Below the pieces are notes generated by a model that saw only the letters and a list, made by a program, of their open reading frames with translations, did no database searches and was not told the origin of the DNA. Below are positions 58,299-64,000 of a DNA stretch of 64,000 nt, piece after piece. The stretch is from Vitrella brassicaformis. Taxonomy: Eukaryota > Sar > Vitrellaceae. Each line of letters opens with the position of its first letter. The first letter of the stretch is position 1. The stretch covers positions 164,714 to 228,713 of the forward strand of contig CDMY01000781.1 of assembly GCA_001179505.1 (NCBI GenBank). Direction: 5' to 3'. A program made the position numbers and the translations under genes.

Positions 58299-60237
58299 CT
58301 ATCTACATACAAGAATCTCCCTCTCTGCCTGCTCGACCATCGTCTCCCGCCAGTCAATCGCATCTGCCTTGGCCTTCTCACTGTCACCCCCATATGCAGA
58401 CACAGAAAAGTAGTGGCACTGCGGCTTGGCAGCCGCATCATACCAGCTGGCCGCCCATGCCTTCCTCTTCTTGTTCCAGCTCACACCGATGTGGCCGCTC
58501 TGGATCTCGGCCGGCTGTCGGACGCTCGCCGCCCCGCTCGCCTCCTTCTCCTTGCGAAACGCCACGGCCTTCTCGTAGGCCTCCTCGATGCTGCCGTTGG
58601 TGCTGATAGCGAAGCTCTTCTTACGCTGCTTTCTGCCCACGCCCCAGGCCGCCATCCACCTGTTGTGGCGCTCGTCGAAGTGGACGCCTTTAACCTTCTT
58701 GCCACGCAGCTGGTCGATAAGCTTCTTGTCCTGGCGGTTGAGCGTGATGGCGGCCTAAATGAACGAGACGGAGATACACACAAAAGACCGTGATCGAAAA
58801 GGGCCACACATTCCATTCTTGGATTCGTGTACCTTTCGCTGAGTCGGCCATTTCTCTTCCATGTCCTTGCGCCGCCGAATGGCCTCCCGCTTCGCGCCGT
58901 TCTCGCCCAACATGGCGACCGAGAAGTGCTCCTTCTTTCTCTTGCCATTTTCGTACCACGACGCGACCCAATAGCTATGCGTGACGTCTTTCGTGATGAC
59001 ATTGCGATACACTTTGCGATGCAGTCCCGCGGTGCTGCTGTTGTTGGGGCTCTTGGTGGGGTGACTGGCCTTGTCGTTGTTCTTGTCATTCTGTCGCTTG
59101 CTGGCCGCCTTGGGCCGCCTGCACAAACGAAACAGACACGCGTCCTCTATACACAAGGATCGCCCAGCCTGACTCACAGTGAGTGAGCATCCCTTCTTAC
59201 TTGTCCCGTTGGCGTGGCGACATCTGCCTGTCCTGCTTCTCTCTTTTGGTCTCCTCAACCATCCTCTCCCGCCAGCGAATCGCAGCTGCCATTGCCTCTC
59301 TGTCACCCCCATGCGTGGACAGAGAGAAGTGGCAGTGCTTTTGCTCGCCAGACGCGTCAGTCCAGCGGGCCACCCATCTCTTGCCCGCCTTGTCCCAGAT
59401 CACACCCCTGTGGCCGCTCTGCCTCTCGGCTGGCTGCTGGAGGCTCGCCGCACCGCTCGCCTCAGCCTCCCTGCGGCACGCGACGGCCTTGTCGTAGGCC
59501 TCCTCGATGCCGCCGTGCTTGTTGATGGCGAAGTACTTGCCATGCTGTGTCCCGCCCTTGGACCAGTACGCGACCCACCTGTTACAATGGCGCTCGTCAA
59601 AGCGGACGCCCTTGACATCCTTCTCGAGCAGCTGGGCGATGAGCTTGCGACTATCGTCATCGATAATGATAGCAGTCTGAACAAGGGTGAGAAGAAATCA
59701 CATCGATGCCATTTATGCACAAAGACGCACCTTTCTCTGATTCGGCCATTTCTCCTCCATGTCTTCCCGCCGCTTGATGGCCGCCCGTTTCGCGCCCTCC
59801 TCGCCCAACCTGGCCGCCGGGAAGCTCTCCGTTTTCTGCTTGCCGTTCTCGTACCAGGACGCAACCCAACGGCCTCTCGTGCTGTCGCGACGCACGCCGG
59901 TGATCTCGCTCTTCTCGTAGCTCCTGGTTGGGAGGGCGGCCTTCTCGTTGTTCTCGTCGCTCTGTCGCCTGTTGGCCGTCTCGGCCCGTTCGCGAAGGTC
60001 GCCAGTCCCTGACACACAAACAGCAAACACAGCCGGGTGACGTGCGGCGGCGCTCTGAATGTATGCAGGTGTTATGTGTACCAGATGGGGCGGGCACCCG
60101 CACTGCCGTCGGCTCTTTGGACGCCGAGCCCTTGCCGAGGCCGTCACCACGTCCACGACGCGACACCACATTGTCGGCATCATCGTCCTCACTATCGTCT
60201 GCAACAGGGGATCGCACCAGATATGTGCTTGGCCCCA

Positions 60238-60271
<34 letters not shown>

Positions 60272-61447
60272 TGTGTGCGTCGCTGACCGTCGGGCGGCTC
60301 GTAGTCCTCGGCCTCGCCACCGTCGCTGCTGCTGCCGTCGCTCGGGTCACTCTCGTCGTCCGGGGGCTCACTACCAGTGCCCACACGACCACCAGCACGA
60401 TCTGCACCACCCAGGCAACACTCATGCGTGCCAAGCTGGGGTGTGCCCACGTGTCTGTGTGTGTGTGTGTGTGTGTGCGTAGGCATACATACCGTTGAGC
60501 GCCAACCACCTGTTTTTGTTGCCCTCGGTGGAGGTCACGCCCTTCACCTTATTGGTGAGCAGCTGGCTGATGAGCTGCCGACCCTCCAGGCCGGCTTGGT
60601 CAGGAATTGAGGGAGGCTGAAGAGGGACAGACACAGACGGAAGCCATAATGAGGGAAGGAGATCCACATGCACATCCCATTCACAGACATGCGCGTACCT
60701 TTCGCCGACGCAACCAGATCTTCTCCCTTCTGACGATGAGGGCATTCTGCAGGCAGCAAAATGCCAGCAGCACGTCTGATCTGGCGTCGATGGGCAGCAT
60801 GAGGAAGCAACAGGCACATCCCAAGACAAGCAATTCGCCCCTCTCCACCATTTCCCTTCCGCCGCTCGACGGCTGCCTGCCTTGGCCACCGCAAGTACAG
60901 CTCCCTTTTCTTGCCGCACACGAGAGGGGCTTTCCAAAGGGAATCAGCAACCGCTGTAAAATGCCTGGTGACTGGAAAGGACCATGAATTGAAGGGTGTC
61001 ATTTGGTCTGGTGCCACACACTCGTGCAAAATGCATACATGCACGCAGTCAAAACACCTGTACTAGCAAAAACATGTCAAGGTGTTCTTCGGTCAGGTCT
61101 CTGGCCCCATACACATACCGAGCAATGAGCTGGTCAGGATGCAGGTCACGAAAGCGGCGTTCGCACTGAATAGATACGAAAGCGCACTTGTCACCAGCAC
61201 CCACGCAGCTCACACTCGTGTGTGAAGGCAGCCGGAGGTAGGGAGGTAGCAGACTGACTGAGAGGGACAAGGGTTGCGACACTTATTCACACACAGGATA
61301 GACAACGAGGTAGCAGAGAGAGAGAGAGAGAGTACGAGCAGCAGCGATCTTACACACACAACAATCGTCGTCGAGCAGGCACACGATGCAGAGCGAAAAC
61401 TTCACCGCTACGCCCACCTCACCACACGCCCACAGCAGCCGTGCCAT
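58299..61447 (-). CDS. Multi-AP2-domain protein built of duplicated three-domain modules
   Basis: About ten exons, near 800 residues. Six full AP2 domains are readable in two modules. Module A (about 60000-59210): TGVRRDSTRGRWVASWYENG, VKGVRFDERHCNRWVAYWSK and GHRGVIWDKAGKRWVARWTD. Module B (about 59118-58299): SYWVASWYENGKRKKEHFSV, VKGVHFDERHNRWMAAWGVG and GHIGVSWNKKRKAWAASWYD. An earlier, decayed module (about 60760-60490) keeps only the end of its first domain (REKIWLRRRK) and VKGVTSTEGNKNRWLALN. The intron after the Q/R-R-K end of the first domain falls at the same place and phase in all three. An acidic linker lies between the decayed and the first full module. AP2 domains of this type bind DNA, so a transcription factor is likely, though some AP2 families are of mobile-element origin. 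The 5' end upstream of about 61250 is provisional; start 61447 is only 26 bp from the neighbour's stop. Confidence 0.78.
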
Positions 61448-61473
61448 ACATGGAGCTAGGCTTAAACAGTCGG

Positions 61474-62245
61474 TCAGCTCGCGTGCATGATGATCGGCAG
61501 CAGGATGTACTGCACACCCCACACAACACACAGACGGTCAGCACGCATATACATGGATGTGCGTGTGTGGTGTGAGTGGCCGTACCAGTGCGATGGCGAG
61601 TATGACGAGTGCGAGGATGATCTTGACCTTGATGTTGCGCCACCACATCATGCGCCGCAGGTCGACGGCGTTGCGCTGGAACTGCTGGGCCGATGTGCGG
61701 AGGTTGTCGGTCTTCTGCTCGAGCGATTCGATGTTCGCGTGGCTCTCCAGGATCTTCTTGACATTCTCCTGCATGATGTCCTTGACGTTGTCCACCTTCT
61801 CGCGCACCTCTGCCGTCTTGTCAAACTTGGCCGGCCGGTCATACGTGTCCATCAGCTCCTTGAGCGGCTTCCGCAGCGGCTTGGTCAGCGCGTTGGCGTC
61901 CAGCATGCTCAGCTTCTGCGCGTCCTCACTCAAACCACCCACCGCCTGCTGCAGGTCCGTCAGACACGCGAAGGCGTGGCGCTCAGGGTACGAAGCCGTT
62001 CGGGTGCCCACGCAATACAGGCAGGTCAGCTCGCGGTCAGCGAGGAGGTAGAGGCAGCCCTCGCCGAAGAAGCGTTTGTCGCGGCCGCCCGGCGCCATGC
62101 GGGAGAGGGACTCTGACAGGTGGCCCTGGAAGGCCCTGTCGAGGTCGTTCTTCTCGTTGTTGCCCATCTTGTCGTAGGAAGAGGCGAGGATGACCTGGTC
62201 ACGCATCCGCCCGATGGCCAAGTAGACGACGTTCTCGTTCGCCAT
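61474..62245 (-). CDS. VAMP7-like longin SNARE
   Basis: Two exons (62245-61586 and 61509-61474), 231 residues. The longin domain starts MANENVVYLAIGRMRDQVIL and continues through CLYLLADRELTCLYCVGT and ERHAFACLTDL. The SNARE motif follows (about residues 165-205): TAEVREKVDNVKDIMQENV, then KKILESHANIESLEQKTDNL and RTSAQQFQRNAVDLRRMMW. The juxtamembrane WWRNIKVK and the tail helix KIILALVILAIAL, finished by exon 2 (YILLPIIMHAS), anchor it. VAMP7-type SNAREs drive fusion at late endosomal or plasma membranes. The zero-layer residue aligned with the usual Arg appears to be Ser (in ILESHANI). Same strand as the AP2 gene downstream. Confidence 0.85.
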
Positions 62246-62582
62246 GGCGAATCAACCACTTCTCTGGCAGGCTGGCGATGTCAAGGCGAGACGATAGAGG
62301 CCGCGGCTCCACAACAACAGATATTGACCAGACGGCTCTACTTGAGCTCCCAAAACAAGAAAACCGTCAAAAGACCAACAGACGGTTCTCCGCCTCCCAG
62401 CTTGACCCTACAACCCTTGACCCTACAAACCCTGGCATTGGCTTGCCTTCCCCCTCGGGCTTCTCCCTCTTCTTTCGTGCGCGCCACGCGACTGCTTCTA
62501 TGGTGAGCTGCAGATACTCAAGCAACCGGCCGACTTTGCAATAGATTCACTGACCGAGTGACCGGGACTGAGACTACAAAAA
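62246..62582. promoter_or_regulatory. Divergent spacer between the SNARE and CNBD-like genes
   Basis: This 337-bp gap between start codons is complex sequence with only a short CTTGACCCTACAA duplication. It is a candidate shared promoter by position; no specific element was identified. Confidence 0.35.
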
Positions 62583-64000
62583 ATGGAGGAAGACAGCAGT
62601 CCCCTTGAGTCGCGGCCCTCGAGGATATCATTCAGCCAGGGCACATTCAAGGCCAAGGCATCGCCGCCGAGAGTGACTGTCGGCCTCCGGCTACCTATCG
62701 CGGCCAGACGTTCGACGTCTGTGAGAAGCGGCGCTGGAGACGCGATGCCAACGGATGGTACGTCGTCTTTGCGGCTTTCGCTCTCCCAGTGGCTGGAGGC
62801 TATTGCAAGAGAAGAGCTCGAATTCATAGGCAGCCCGCCACCGACGGAGAGGGGCAGCCCCAGGGCGAGACAGCAGTATGTGCGGTGGGTGAGGCTGCAA
62901 TGTTTTTACCGCGCCCTCTGCAAGATCCTGGAGTTCCAGCTGCCGTTCTTGCCGCGACCGCCCACTGATGTGTTGAAGGCTGCCTCGCCACTGTGGTATT
63001 CAGCTCTAATGGACATGAGGGAGAGGGAGGGAGACACCAGAGAGGGAGCCGAGTTGCCGATGACCACCCTTCCTTGGCTGAAACAGTCATCAGAGAGCAT
63101 CCTCGGCCGCGTTGGAAGACGACGGCCGCAGAGCGCCCCACCCGAGAGAGCCCCAAGACAGGAGATATCATGGCAAGACTTCTACACCTTCCTGACTTCG
63201 TTTGACACCGAAGCCTTCATTGCCAAGGCGTCGGCCGAGGCGAGAAGGGCCATATTCGAACGAGACAGAGGGAGGGCGGACCGGCGGTCGAGCAGTGAGG
63301 AGCCGGGGTATCCCTCAGGAGACTCCTCGCCGGCGGGAAGGCCTGTGCGGCTTGTCGCGGGGAGGCAGCCGCGGAGGCAGTAAGCACGGGGGGAGGAGAA
63401 ATGGGGACAGTGATGAGGGGGATGAGTGGCCTGTGTTTGCAGGGTGATGTATGACCGCGGCAAGACGTTTCAGGAGCTGCTGAAGGAGCTACCAGGCGTC
63501 ATTCAGGCAAAAGTCGAGCTGCTGCGGGTAGCTGGAGGAACCGGGATGCGGCTGTGCGTATCGAAGCCACGATGTCTGTTCCTGTCGTCTTTTCGATCAG
63601 GGTCACTTTCCCGGTCTGTCTTGCCAGAGTGATGGGTCGCTGGAGAAACTGAGTGTGCTCTTCAAGTCAGAGACCAAGCGCAAAGGAAACATCATCATCG
63701 AGTGAGTGAGTCAGTGAATGAGCAGACGGATACACACACCGTCAGTCGAATTGTGTTCTGTGTCTGTTGCTGCTCTCTGCCTCCCGCAGAGAGGGCTCCA
63801 GTCTGTCTCATGTCTACATCATCAGCTCAGGCACATGTCGATCGCGAAAACTAAAAGTGCCGCCACCACCGGCAGAGTCCGCCGCCATCCGCGAGGCAGC
63901 CGCGGCAACCCCCTCCCTCACGCAGGCCGAGCTCGGGCATGTCCTGGACCGGCTGTGCCCCCGCACCTACCAGGACGTCAGTGTGGCCGAACGAGGTCAC
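62583..64000 (+). CDS. Cyclic-nucleotide-binding-fold-like protein, 3' end off window
   Basis: Starts MEEDSSPLESRPSRISFSQG with a Ser/Arg/Pro-rich disordered region, then a helical part (WLEAIAREELEFIG, YVRWVRLQCFYRALCKILEF). Later exons give MYDRGKTFQELLKELPGVI and SDGSLEKLSVLFKSETKRKG, then IIIEEGSSLSHVYIISSGTC. That last run has the beta-roll pattern of a CNBD (increased-efficiency Ile/Val, Glu-Gly, then Tyr-Ile-Ile-Ser-Ser-Gly). The window ends before the phosphate-binding cassette, so ligand binding cannot be judged. More than 330 residues are visible. It could be a cNMP-dependent kinase regulator or a noncanonical CNBD protein. Confidence 0.6.

Overview
The window is nuclear DNA from a GC-rich, intron-dense eukaryote. 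Genes are built of many short exons with GT-AG introns of about 60-110 bp. Intergenic gaps are small and genes sit on both strands. Tandem AP2 domains, a secretory leader followed by Phe on one small protein, a kinesin-4 motor, dynactin Arp10 and a lipase-maturation-factor protein together suggest a photosynthetic alveolate, most like a chromerid alga such as Vitrella. The species call is inference.

Layout. Bases 1-3614 carry a poly-G run and TCTG/GACA-type simple repeats with no supportable gene; this looks like a contig end. The genes are: a probable plastid-targeted small protein (-, 3615-4169); an acidic coiled-coil protein (+, 4277-6254); a ZIP metal transporter with two cyclic-nucleotide-binding folds inserted in its central loop (+, 6669-10099); a HAD-like protein with a secretory leader (-, 11230-12574); U3 snoRNP protein RRP9 (+, 12678-14990); a giant KIF21-type kinesin with C-terminal WD40 repeats (-, 15498-24903); tubulin cofactor B (+, 25260-26521); a bromodomain-PHD reader (+, 27039-28802); two unrecognised membrane proteins (+, 29025-32213; -, 32420-33931); a PIP-box protein (+, 34220-36339); hybrid cluster protein (-, 37343-40257); a PH-like small protein (+, 40515-41276); a single-TM tail protein (-, 41681-42274); an ARM/LamG-like protein with an N-myristoylation signal (+, 42309-46349); dynactin Arp10 (+, 46868-49232); a lipase maturation factor (+, 49554-52341); an aromatic amino-acid permease-like carrier (-, 53424-55547); a small four-TM protein (+, 55765-56385); a basic/disordered protein (+, 56834-57962); a multi-AP2 protein with intragenic module duplication (-, 58299-61447); a VAMP7-like longin SNARE (-, 61474-62245); and the 5' part of a CNBD-like protein (+, 62583 to the edge).

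Themes. There is a loose cytoskeletal set: KIF21 and TBCB share one 356-bp divergent promoter, and Arp10 lies 22 kb away. Several membrane proteins are of secretory or plastid type. Two genes carry cyclic-nucleotide-binding folds. Many neighbours are divergent pairs separated by only 34-360 bp, so shared promoters are likely. No RNA gene, transposase, integrated virus or CRISPR array was seen. The most unusual items are the ZIP-CNBD fusion, the AP2 module array, a ~115-bp fold-back at 36593-36707, and a Ser in place of the zero-layer Arg of the R-SNARE.

Exon structures were assembled by eye from splice signals and reading-frame continuity. Gene starts and some small exons are therefore provisional.
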